Notes under the pieces: generated by a model
What the model was told of the DNA's origin: nothing
Databases searched by the model: none
Seen by the model: only the letters and a program-made list of their open reading frames with translations
Made by a program: the position numbers and the translations under genes
Part shown: positions 26,651-37,985 of the stretch, one piece after another
Layout: every line of letters begins with the position of its first letter
Position numbering within the stretch: position 1 is the stretch's first letter
From: Phoronis australis
Lineage: Eukaryota; Phoronida; Phoronidae
Direction: 5' to 3'
Assembly: GCA_002633005.1 (NCBI GenBank)
Contig: NMRA01000231.1
Span: 252,082 to 316,081, forward strand
Length of the DNA stretch: 64,000 nucleotides

Positions 26651-26914
26651 GGTCCATTTCATGAAAAGTGACTTCAGACTTAAGACTTAACTTTGTTCTT
26701 ACGCTCCACATTTTTTTATTTCTGAAAAGTAAATAACTCTCAGTTGACCAAAAGTGTCTGAGAATATAACCTTAACTGCTACTTACTAAAATAAATAAAA
26801 TTCTATGAATTATTTCTGGTCTGTGGTGCTAAATCTCCATTCATCAATTGCCAAGAGAGAGCGCAGGACAAAATTTCCGTCTTTGTCCTCAAGTCACTTT
26901 CAGAAAATGAACCC
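26651..26914 (-). mobile_element. Foldback (MITE-like) element, copy 2 (reverse)
   Basis: Left end CCATTTCATGAAAAGTGACT, right end AAGTCACTTTCAGAAAATGA: inverted complements 264 bp apart. The interior matches the other copies in reverse complement (GTGTCTGAGAATATAACC against their CTCAGAGACT segment). Confidence 0.65.
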
Positions 26915-27693
26915 AGGTTAGGAAAAGGTGTCTCAGCATGCTGTCACTGACTGTGTCAAAAGATTTTGCTAGTCCAAAGGAGCTCATTTCTAGACCGAAT
27001 CAAGCACAGTACAACATCTTGCTGATAACACTTTTGAAGCAAAAAAATGATTTGGCATCTTCAAGTAACTCATTGAGCATGGTCTGAAACTAATAAACTG
27101 TCTTTCTCGAGTGTAGAAATCACTTCTAATATTTGATACAACACTGCAACAACGGTTCCTTGAATGAAATATATTATTTCCTTTCACCAATGAACGTCAG
27201 CATGATTTTGCTGCTGTACGAGCAATGTGTTACAAGAGTTAGAGACATGATAGGGCCACTAAACCGTGCATAATTTGGAAAACATAATCTAAAAGGTGAA
27301 TTCTAAACAAAGTAAGAATGGGTAATGAATGACAGGCGCAACGAGATTTCGAAACAAAACTGAGAAGTTACCGAGTGTTTACATGGTGGATTCCTCCAAA
27401 CAACCCCACAAATTGCCCATGTTGCAAAGCACTAATGTGTGAATAGCAATGGTAATCCAAAAGGCATTTGTGATGATGTACATTCAGCAATAATGTACTA
27501 CGCTAATTCGCTGTATCCCTGTCCGTAATAAACGTGTACCTCTGTACATGCCAAGATGTTCAAAAGGCACACAAATTCTCTTAAATCAAGTCTTGTACAT
27601 TTAGTTTAGTGACCAATTGCTCAACAATTGTACCCAGCATTGATTGTTCCTAGTTGAATATTGTTCCTGAAGGCTGCACATACATGTCTTTCG

Positions 27694-30600
27694 TCAGGCC
27701 AGGTCACATGATTGAAGCAGTGTCTGTAGCGCTTTGGCATAAGCTGCAAGAAACCAGTCAAAAGGTCAGACTGTGGTTATACATATTTACAAAAGATACA
27801 TAAGAAATTTGGAGGGTTTGGGTCAATATGCACTCGGTTTATGGACTATGATTCATACATGTAGTTTATGCCGCGCCGAGCTATCATACTCTGGTCACAA
27901 CAGCAGGCTGAATGTGCTCTCCAAAAAGCACTTTCCATTGACCAACATTGGATTGACACAGTAACACAAACCACATGCAATGTACTGTACAGCTAAAAAA
28001 TTATCGAACAAAATGACTTGGAATTCTGCCGTGATGGTTGAGCACAGGGGTAATTGCTTGTCACGGTGGCTGTGCACGAAGTGTTCAGGACAAACGAATA
28101 TAGAATGAGGAGTCGTTATTGCAACCAATTAGGTGGATAGCATTGAAAATAACAACTGTATTAATAACGAATGAACAATACAACAAGAGAAGCAGAACCA
28201 ATCGACTCGTGCAGGAGGATGTAGTACTTTAACATATTTATAACGTACACGTGTTCAAAGAAAACACACGTCAGCAAGGAAAACAGTGCAACCAACCATG
28301 CCACTGAGAATTTCAAAGGTGCTATTTTCAGGTTTTGCTTTTTGCTTCAAATCCAAAACTGTACTTAGATCAGGTATTCTTAATGTCAGATACATCATAA
28401 ATCACCGGGTGTATGCTGAGCCAGACTCCAAATTTGTGCACCCGCCCAAACTGACATGTCAAACCCGCACTGAGACATAACCATATAACGCATTGAACTT
28501 CATTCTGGCTTGTCCGAAGATTTGTTTGTTAATCCTAGTTTGATGAAATTCAAAATATTAATTGCGGCAAATTTTTAAAAGCCATTTTACTACTAGCATT
28601 TTGAGAGGTTTCGAAGATTCATTTCCCTAACTTTTCGTGTTTATTTTCCTGTGAACAACGGAGATTTTGGTATTGTTTGAAAGGCACTTGGATGGTTAAT
28701 GTTGTATTCAGGTAAATTACATGTAGAACTCTGCGCAACACTACTTAGGTCAAGCCAAAATTGCAAACTTCAATCTCGAATAATTTAGTGGCATTGAATC
28801 TTAATACTGAAGCACTTATTGGATTCCACTCGACTAGTGATTTTTTCAAGTATAGTTAGGAATGCTGAGTCACCATATTAAAGAACCAATGAAAACAAAG
28901 TGTTCCGCCTCACTATACGCAATCGTAGTCAATGAAAACTGACATCTATCCTGCAAAAAGTATTATGTAGCACTTACAAAAAGCCATTGTAGTGTATGAT
29001 GTGAGTGACTTACCTTTTGGATTTCTATAAAACTGACAATTGTTAGCACATGTATCGGGGTTGGTGTCCCAGAAGATAGTGGCACAGCAACACAACAGAG
29101 GGAGCTTCACGTGTTTTAGATCTGCCTTGAGTCCGAGGTTTGCTTTGAGAGCTTCGATATAACTGCAGGAGGAAATGTATGAAAAAAAAGTCACCACATT
29201 CTTAAGCAATTTCACTGAGTAGTACAAATTCATTTGAATGTATAGGACATTTGCGACATCATTTCTTAATTCTGCGAATGACACTGACTTTCACAGCTGT
29301 TTATAACCAATAAACTTATAACTGGTTTACGATAACATTTTACCAGACAATTCAAATAGTCCAAGATTACTAGTAGATTTGCTGCAAGTTAAACTACTTC
29401 AACGTTACGTAATGTTATTCATCCCAGGATTATGACGCCCGGGGAGGTATGTCTGGCCCTAAACACGACCACAGTACCCTGGTTCAAAACAACTTTCTCT
29501 CGTTCACCGTCACTTGTTGTATTCAATAGGGTTACAACAAATTATCGCTCCTTACTGTCATCCAAACCCTAAAAAGCCACTGATTAAAGCTGACTTTCAG
29601 CCTGTACACCTGGCCAAAAAACAAAACCAGTCTCGTATTTTCTACCATGCAAAGATTCTATTTTCGTCACCAACAACAAAAAAACCATCACCGACTCAAG
29701 TAAATAATTTGGGGCTTAGTGGAGTTGGTCAACCTTGAGAATTATAGAATCCCAAATGGCGCACGTATGAATTACCTGTGATTTGAGGCTACCAGCTCAT
29801 TTGGCAATAAATCAAAGTTGGATGACCGTGGGTGGTTTAAAAAATAATTCCAGGCAGGCCACTTAGGTGGGCCCATTGCACTGATCACCTGGAGCCATTT
29901 ATATGCTTTACAAACCAAAGTTAAAACTGAGCTGAGGTGCCAGAAACCTGATTCAAGGGTCTAGCAGTGTGTACCAGTGGGATTTGAACCCATGACCACT
30001 AATAAAGGAAGCAGACACTTATGCCGCTGAGCCACACAGCCTTCTCCAAAACAGTTCAAGAACTTGATAATGACAGCTAAACACCGTCAAAATGCAGCTT
30101 TAACTTCACTGTGCCTTCTATGACTACAAATCGCCTTTTGTAGGATAAAAGCCCAAACATTAATAACATGTGACTTGTCTTGACTACGCTTCATTGAGTA
30201 ACTGGTTTTAGGTAAGTCTTTAGAAGCCCACTAAATTATTAGTGTTCATGTTGCGATAGTGGGCAATGACTGCCTGGGACACTTAACAATAGAGAAAGAT
30301 CTTGTCATCCTCTCTAGTGCAGAATGCCGGTGAATGAGAGAAATGTGTAATGGTTTTGGTAAGCAATTGATTAATGAGATTTACATGAAAACAAATGTTA
30401 CTTGCAATGTCTTGCTATCATAAAAATACAGTAATATCCCTCCAGCAAGAGCAATGCAGAGCGTTAAAATGTGCCCACGAATGCAACACAAATGGTGTGC
30501 GTTAACGGTTGTTTATTTATATCATAAAAATGGCCACTAGATGGAGCTAAAACATCCAATTCATTCGAAAACGGGAAATGTCATTGCTTCTTTAATGGAA

Positions 30601-33600
30601 AGCTATTAACCAAATTCCATAAAAATCTGTTAAGGAACTTCTGAGAAACAAAGGAAAACGGAATAAAATGAAATTGCAACTAGGGGGCACAGCGTTCGTT
30701 GGATACACCTGAGAGTCGTTGTTGTCTATTGTAAACTTCATATAAATACACTTACTAAATTTAATGAAGATTCTGTAGTGACCTTAGGAGATGCAGCTAT
30801 GGGTCCAAAACAAAACAAAACTACCACTACGAGATATCACAGTAGTCAAAGTCGTCATCGTCAACTGTCTTCTTAACACTGAGAACGGATACGCCAATTT
30901 TCAAAACTATCCTTAGAATGGTTTGGTTGATGAAGGAGTGAATGCTAAAAACAGAATCGAAAACAGCAAAAATGGCCACTAGGTGGCGCAAAAAACCTTG
31001 ATTCCATCAGAAAACAGGAGGATAGCGTCATCTCATTAACAGATGCCTATATTGAAAATTTTATGAAAATCCGTTGAAGAACTTTGAAGATACAGACTGA
31101 GGTAAACGTAAAAAACTAAAATTGCCACTACAGGGCACACAGATAGTCATATTTGCTTGAAAGTCGTCGCCGTCCGTTGTCAATATCATATAAATAAACT
31201 TGACAAATTTAGTAAAGTTCCTGCGAACGGTTTAGGAGACACAGCCTTAAGCGCAAAATGAACAAAACTGCCACTAGGAGGCACCACAGTAGTCAGAAGT
31301 CGTCGGAAAATCATCTTCAGCAGTCTTCTTCATACTAAGAACATACATGCCAATTTTCACAATCATTCATAGAGCAGTTTGGTTGATAGAGGGGTGGACG
31401 CCAAAAAACATACCCAAAAACCGTAAAAAATGGCCGCTAGGTGGCGCAAACTACGTCGAATCCATCCGAAAAAAAGGGGAGGAAAGCGTTATCTCCCTAA
31501 TAGGTGCCTATATACCAATTTTTATGAAAACACATTGAGGATCGTTGAAGATAGAGGTAAACGTAAAAAAATAAAATTGCCACTAGGGGGCACACCCGTA
31601 GTCGGATCTGTCTGAAAGTTCGCTCATGTCGTCCCATCAATGAAAGCTACACATGTGCCAAATTTCATGAACATACGTCAAGCGGTTTTGGAGATAGCGC
31701 AGCGGACGCCGCACAGACGGAGATGATGGCATGTTGCGTCCACANGTGTGCGTTAGCGGTTGTTTATTTATATCATAAAAATGGCCACTAGATGGAGCTA
31801 AAACATCCAATTCATTCGAAAATGGGACATGTCATTGCTTCTTTAATGGAAAGCTATTAACCAAATTCCATAAAAATCTGTCAAGGAACTTCTGAGAAAC
31901 AAAGGAAAACGGAATAAAATGAAATTGCAACTAGGGGGCACAGCGTTCGTTGGATACACCTGAGAATCGTTCTTGTCTATTGTAAACTTCATATAAATAC
32001 ACTTACCAAAAAGATTCTGTAGTGACCTTAGCAGATGCAGCTATGGGCCCAAAACAAAACAAAACTACCACTACGAGATATCACAGTAGTCAAAGTCGTC
32101 ATCGTCAACTGTCTTCTTAACACTGAGAACGTATACGCCAATTTTCAAAACTATCCTTAGAATGGTTTGGTTGATGAAGGAGTGAATGCTAAAAACAGAA
32201 TCGAAAACAGCAAAAATGGCCACCAGGTGGCGCAAAATACCTTGATTCCATCAGAAAACAGGAGGATAGCGTCATCTCATTAATAGATGTCTATATTGAA
32301 AATTTTATGAAAATCCGTTGAAGAACTTTGAAGATACAGACTGAGGTAAAAGTAAAAAACTAAAATTGCCACTACAGGGCACACAGATAGTCATATCCGC
32401 TTGAAAGTCGTCGCCGTCCGTTGTCAATATCATATAAATAAACTTGATAAATTTAGTAAGGATAATGTGAACAGTTTAGGAGACACAGCCCTAAGCGCAA
32501 AATGAACAAAACTGCCACTAGGAGGCACCACAGTAGTCAGAAGTCGTCGGAAAATCATCTTCAGCAGTCTTCTTCATACTAAGAACACACATGCCAATTT
32601 TCACAATCATCCATAGATCAGTTTGGTTGATAGAGGGGTGGACGCCAAAAAACATACCCGAAAACTGTAAAAAATGGCCGCTAGGTGGCGCAAACTACGT
32701 CGAATCCAACCGAAAAAGGGGAGGAAAGCATTATCTCCCTAATAGGTGCCTATATACCAATTTTTATGAAAACACATTGAGGATCTTTGAAGATACAGAG
32801 GTAAACGTAAAAAACTAAAATTGCCACTAGGGGGCACACTCGTAGTCGGATCTGTCTGAAAGTTCGCTCATGCCGTCCCATCCATGAAAGCTACACATGT
32901 GCCAAATTTCATGAACATACGTCAAGCGGTTTTGGAGATAGAGCAGCGGACGCCAGACAGACGGAGATGATGGCATGTTGCGTCCACATATTTATAAATA
33001 TGTGGGCGCATGAAAATGTAATTGATACAAAAAACATTATCAGCTTAGGGCATAACATTATCGCAACATACACTTATCGCAGGAGTTAAAATACAAACCG
33101 GTCAATTTCCTTGGCTTTTTTATATATGCGTGTATTTTTTTCCACAATTCTCTTCACTTCCATTTCCTCTCGCTTGACTTTTTCTTTAGGTGTCTCCCCA
33201 GTTACCGGGTCGCGTGTTAATGTAAGTTCTCGGGCATTCCTCTCTTGTCTTTGCCTTTCCTCTTCCACCTCCTTTTTGATTCTAATGGATATTGACTGAA
33301 TCATTACTGTCATATTGAGAGAATGAGAGCAAAACCTTAAACTGGAACATATTAGCTACTACAAAGACATAATTATATGCATACTCATCTAAGAAAATTT
33401 AGCAATGATTAATAGAAATTTGTGACACAACAGGATTTTACTTGCTTTGGTCGAATGGAAGTCACATCGCCTGTTCATTGGCAAATTTTACGTTCCTTAT
33501 ACATGATAACGTTTATAAATTCAGCAGACCCCAAACCTGACTGTGGTACCCTTTCAGCACACCCCGTACCTGGCTATTTTCATCCTCTGTTGTTTGATCT

Positions 33601-36600
33601 TCTTGTTCTCCTTCACCTGCTCTCTTTCAATGTCCATGAACAGTCGACGGTACAGCGCCCTCTGGTTACGTGCCTGAGTTCGTATCTCCTCCTCTGACAT
33701 GGCCGCGTGTATGTCTTTGCCACCAGGGACCTCTGGCAGCCTTGCCTCCATCTGCTCCAAGTGGGGATTCAAGGCCTGAGGCTGAGACAGAGGTCGCTCA
33801 AGATCTGTGCCAGAAATCTCAGCAGCTGAAGGACAAATAAAATTCCTCAACACAACTTGTATTCAATCACAATGGGTATAATCTCACAGAATTCACTAAT
33901 TGTCGTTAGCTGGCTAAATGTTTCAGTCATGTTTACAGTTTTAAAGAGAGAATAAACCTGTGCTTAAAGTAAACAACTTTTGATTTAAGCCACTTACTGT
34001 TGTAAAACTGGCCTCATCTCCCTGAATCAAATTAGAAGGCCCATTAAATGCCTCGCATGACAAACCAGTTTCAGTCACCAATGCAGCCTAACTCTCAATT
34101 TATTGATAAGAGTTCAAATCAAACAAAAGGATAAGAATTTGATGAAAATGTTTGAAAAGCAAATGTGCCTAGTTTAAAAGGTTTGCCATTTTAACATTCA
34201 GAAAATGATTCATAGTGTTGCTTTAATAACAATGAGTAAACACAAACATACCAGTCCTCTGTCTAATTCTGTCCAGCCTTGTTTCATCTTCATCGCCTAA
34301 GTCAAATGTGACTGATTTCCGCGATGCAAACGATTTTTGTGAATCCTTTTTCCTCAACCCACTGTCGGCATCAAAATCTGAGCCAGGTGTCACAGCCGGG
34401 ATATTGTCATCTGAATTCATTGTCAGTCCTGCGTCTCTGCCAACATTCTGCAGTTGAAAATTGTCTCATTTACTAAGTTGGCATTCCAGAGATTTATACC
34501 AAATACACACAGCAATTCAAAGCACTTTAAGCAAAACATCAATACAAAATCTCAAATGTACAATTGACCTGGTTCATAAATTCAAAACAGCCGAGACTAA
34601 TGCTTCCATAGAAATTTAATTGAATGACGCTTGAATTCCATTCAGTGTTTGTACAGCAAAAACAAGAGCAACGCAGTGTTGCTATGTGCCACACAGTGCA
34701 TCAGAAAAACTAAATCTCCTGGGGTCATTTATTACATTCTTGCAAGAGGAGGCAACACCACTAAAATAAAAAATGCGTGAAGAGTGCACAATGCTAAATA
34801 ATCCTCCAAAAACAGTAAGGCACCACTCATCTTCTCATTTTAAAGAGAAACAACTGCAGCAAAAGCATCTCATGTACATCAATTATTGACAAGCATTTTC
34901 AACTGCCTTACATCACCCCAGGTGTCCTTCCAGTGACCCCCTGGGAGGTCATCTGCAGTGGTGGCGCTAGTGACAACCTTTCTTGACACCAACTTGTTAC
35001 GTGCTTCTCTCGTCTGCCTCACTTGCTGGTAATTCTGGTCTTCCAGTTGTTTCAGAGGTTCAAACTTGGCTGTTTCTGGCTCTGGGTAGAAGCAAGTCAT
35101 ATTTTTCAAATTCAACATTCATAACAATAGATCAGTTATAACATTTTACTTAGAGTCCCAGAAAGAACTGCTCTCCGTCACTCTCGTCTAGGTCAACGTT
35201 CACCTTCGACTAAACTCCCTCCCAAACATTTCCGAAATATTCACTTTTAGATGACCATGTTTGGCTTAACGCTCAAAATTAGGCATGCATGTTTGTGACT
35301 TTCGCCATGTCCTTGCACTAACGAGAATATCAACTACTGTACAAAAACTCACACAATTTCTTTCCAACAAAAACAACAAACAATGCATTATCTATATCCA
35401 CAAAAAGTATTGTGTGGTTTGTGCATGTAAAGCAGCTGACAACAATGCAACAGTCTTGATAGATCACTTGGGTGAATGCTCACCATCTGATTTTTGAGTT
35501 TCTCAATTTATTTCAAATGTCCTATGGGTATTTGATTTACAGGCCAATTTGTAAATACGTTTTTAGTGTCCACACACAGAAGTTCGCAAATCGATGCACA
35601 ATGGTCCTTTAATATAACTTGCAATTCTAACATGTTGTCTTCAAAACTGCTTCAGGACTTGTAATCAAATGCTGGATTGTACCATTAGCCACAGTGGCAC
35701 ACTTCAAAGTGAACTTGGCAGACTTTAGCTGCCCAATACATACTTTGTAACATTGGCACTACTAAGCGAAGAATATGAAAATTTTGTCATAGAAGGCATC
35801 ATTGTGCCAGTACCTATTAATCAGAGTAGTCAGTTGTCAAATATGTTGCCATAAGTTAGCCACATTCAGCCATTTTTCTAGGGTACAACACAACCTCAGT
35901 TAGCTTTCATGCCCTAACTGGGATTTCAAAATGTAAGCTAGCCACTAGAGCATGAGTAACTATAACTTGAACGTCCAATACAGACAAATTGCCTACCAAG
36001 CTTTGAGGGGGATGGTCCAAGACGAGATTCCACTGCAGCGGTTGCTCCACACTTGACATGTTTTGGAGATGCCCACAAAGCCTTCTTGAGAACGTTCCTC
36101 TCTGCCTGGATCTAGAGAAGGCAACAGGACTTTCAAATTTTTCATTTGGCAACATGGCGATTTTCACTTATTTAGCACAAAATATGACGGACATGTGAAG
36201 TTTATGTTGTCGAAAATTTTCGACAAAAATTAAGATTTTTTAAGAAATGTTGAGCCAATTTTGCTTTGTCCCTGCTGAGTAGATGTTATAACACAACGTG
36301 TGGTTTCTGTTATTTGCAGTAAGGCAACCAGCTTTAGAAAAATCGAAAAATAACAATTTCTGTAATTACTGTTCTGAGAAATAAGTAAAGTATTATCATA
36401 ACGTTGACTGATGTCATATGCCACTACTGACATAAGCTGTCACAAGCCAGTTTAGTGATACACTTTGCAGGTCAATATATGAGAACCAGTGAGTACTCCT
36501 ATCCCCTGTCTGTATCTTGCATCACGCATTAAAAGTCTATTCAACATTGAATTTATGCCACTTAACAACTTGTGTATCTTGCAGATTCTCAAGTCTGAGA

Positions 36601-37686
36601 AAGTTTAATTTTACTCACAGACCACCACTCCCAAGCTACAACTGATTCGACACCAGTCATCATCACACCAAATATCATTCCTTCACCTCCTATTGCACCA
36701 ATCCCAATCCTTGTTGACATATTCAGACTAATTTCACAATTTGTGACAAATTATACATAGACCACAGCGTTCATGATGAGCTAAAAAGTCAGATCTCCTT
36801 GGTATGAAAAAGCCAATTTCACGATCAAGTACTATAAAAATGCCATTTAACTGATCGGAAAAAACTTTGAGCACTCTGATATTACGTGTGACATTTTAAA
36901 ATAATTATTGACAACAGTACTAACAAATCTAGTAGACTTCTGCACTTGCTGGTGTTTTTTTAGCTTTGTCATATGTTTTACTCTTTTCTTGACATCTTCT
37001 TGAAACTTAAGTAATTTTTCCTGTTTTTCAACCATGGCCTGTCTGATTCGTTGTTCCTCAACTGCAGCAGATCGCTGGAATAGATTAAAAATTATCAGTA
37101 CATAATTAGTTTGTTTACACTGTTAACTCTTAAAAATTTTTAAGACTGTGAACAAGTGTAGTGGCATGTGACTTCTCTATGTGACCTACAATCATGTGAT
37201 GCCTCTATTAGTAAATCACTTGCCAAGCGGCGGTTGCCTCTTAGCTGAACAGTTTAGATGATCAGCTAGTCTTATGCGTGCAACCCTGTTGCTAACCTGA
37301 GGAGCAGGTGGCACTCTTGATCCCTATGAAGGAGAGCAGTGTTGTGAAACAAGACTTCAACTTCCCTCAGCTCTCTCTGACAGCCACAGGCACAGGGGAG
37401 GTAACCATGGTTAAGTGTAAGAATAAACAAAAGAACATGCACTGTTGTGGCACATTCGTCTTTGTTTTACCTGAACATCGTTCTGCAGATTAACGCTGTC
37501 CACAACAATACACGGAATTTCTGGTTGGGCCCATGCGCCGACGGGACGAATTTCCGAATTTCTCAAACCCATTTTGGACATTTCTATCCTTTTAGTAGAA
37601 GATTCTGACCACGCACTGACTGGCCGCTTTTCCTTGTTTCTTGTGACATGTAGAGAATGCCGTTCACGCACGTCAGGCCTGGACAT
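27694..37686 (-). CDS. CCDC15: Coiled-coil domain-containing protein 15, 9 exons, complete
   Basis: In vertebrates CCDC15 is a centriole inner-scaffold protein. Exons in order: 37686-37471, 37074-36925, 36111-35997, 35081-34912, 34447-34252, 33825-33570, 33281-33099, 29162-29014, 27743-27694; 1485 nt, 494 residues. Landmarks: RPVGAW near residue 48, as in human; a Lys/Gln-rich coiled coil at 73-122; QRALYRRLFMDIEREQVKE near 335-355; RYIEALKANLG at 429; the cysteine motif LCCCATIFWDTNPDTCANN near 452-470; and a short last exon ending LLQSCDLA. Human CCDC15 is about 950 residues because of a long degenerate DQ-type repeat, absent here. The ATG at 37686 is the first in frame; a GTG six nt upstream is not used. 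Intron 7 (29163-33098) hosts the SINE and the duplicated repeat block. Confidence 0.9.
29775..30042 (-). mobile_element. tRNA-derived SINE
   Basis: On the minus strand the head reads GGCTGTGTGGCTCAGCGG (A box, 30024-30034) followed 40 nt on by GGTTCAAATCC (B box, 29980-29990), the Pol III promoter layout of a tRNA. The acceptor arm does not pair, so it is not a working tRNA. An unrelated body runs left to about 29775; that end is approximate. It sits in CCDC15 intron 7. Confidence 0.65.
30495..31744 (+). repeat. 1.25-kb repeat block, copy 1: eight ~150-bp monomers with CTCF-like cores
   Basis: Eight evenly spaced monomers. Cores on the + strand: 30533 GCCACTAGATGGAGC, 30676 GCAACTAGGGGGCAC, about 30823 (degenerate), 30976 GCCACTAGGTGGCGC, 31124 GCCACTACAGGGCAC, 31270 GCCACTAGGAGGCAC, 31433 GCCGCTAGGTGGCGC, 31579 GCCACTAGGGGGCAC. 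Spacings are 143-163 bp. Flanks of alternate monomers are related (phrases such as GCCAATTTTC, TTTATGAAAA, TCAAATCATATAAATA-like). No credible coding frame. Confidence 0.85.
31746..32988 (+). repeat. 1.25-kb repeat block, copy 2
   Basis: Nearly the same as 30495-31744, with scattered substitutions and a few small indels. Cores start at 31784, 31927, about 32070 (degenerate), 32219, 32368, 32514, 32677 and 32823; at 32219 it reads GCCACCAGGTGGCGC. The single ambiguous base (31745) lies exactly between the copies. Short frames here and in copy 1 give matching peptides because the DNA is duplicated, not because they are genes. Confidence 0.85.
32980..33009. repeat. 30-bp palindrome at the right edge of the repeat block
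   Basis: GCGTCCACATATTTA followed by its inverted complement TAAATATGTGGGCGC, with one mismatch and no loop. It overlaps the end of copy 2 and is not found at the end of copy 1. Confidence 0.8.
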
Positions 37687-37985
37687 TTTCACTCAAGGTG
37701 AAGTTTATCAGCGCAGTACGTTTTTGAGTTTACGGAAGTGACAAATTCAAATATGGCCGCGAAATGTAAATGTCGCCTATTCGAGAAATTTCTTTCAACC
37801 AAATTCTTACTCTTATAGAACAATTGCAGTAATTTTGATGAATATTGAGAGTAAAAGTCATTAAAAGGAAATTATATATAACAATTTTGCGTATTTTGTT
37901 TGAAACCAATTTTTGTTTTATTCTGCCCATCATTCCCAGTAATTATGTCCGCCTCCGTAAGTGGTTTTCAACAGTCTTCAATAAA
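37687..37985. promoter_or_regulatory. Shared divergent promoter CCDC15 / TBRG1
   Basis: Only 299 bp separate the two start codons, which point away from each other. The span holds ATGGCCGCGAAA near 37755 (YY1/E2F-like) and no TATA box. Both 5' UTRs must lie here unless further non-coding exons exist. Confidence 0.6.

Larger units (their letters stand above)
25056..27693. other. 3' UTRs / spacer between convergent ANAPC13 and CCDC15
   Basis: No further gene recognised. Holds a 44-bp direct repeat at 25662-25748 and a foldback element at 26651-26914. Transcript ends on either strand are not clear from sequence; the AATAAA-like strings at 26790 lie inside the element. Confidence 0.5.

Noticed and set aside
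31347-31615. Matching peptides from 31347 and 32591 (+), as a possible repeat-encoded gene
   Set aside because: The match reflects the duplicated DNA; the frames are short, interrupted, and cross the CTCF-like monomer boundaries.
33653-33670. CTCF-like CCAGAGGGCGCTG (minus strand)
   Set aside because: It lies inside the conserved CCDC15 coding exon (QRALYRR), so the match is explained by codons.
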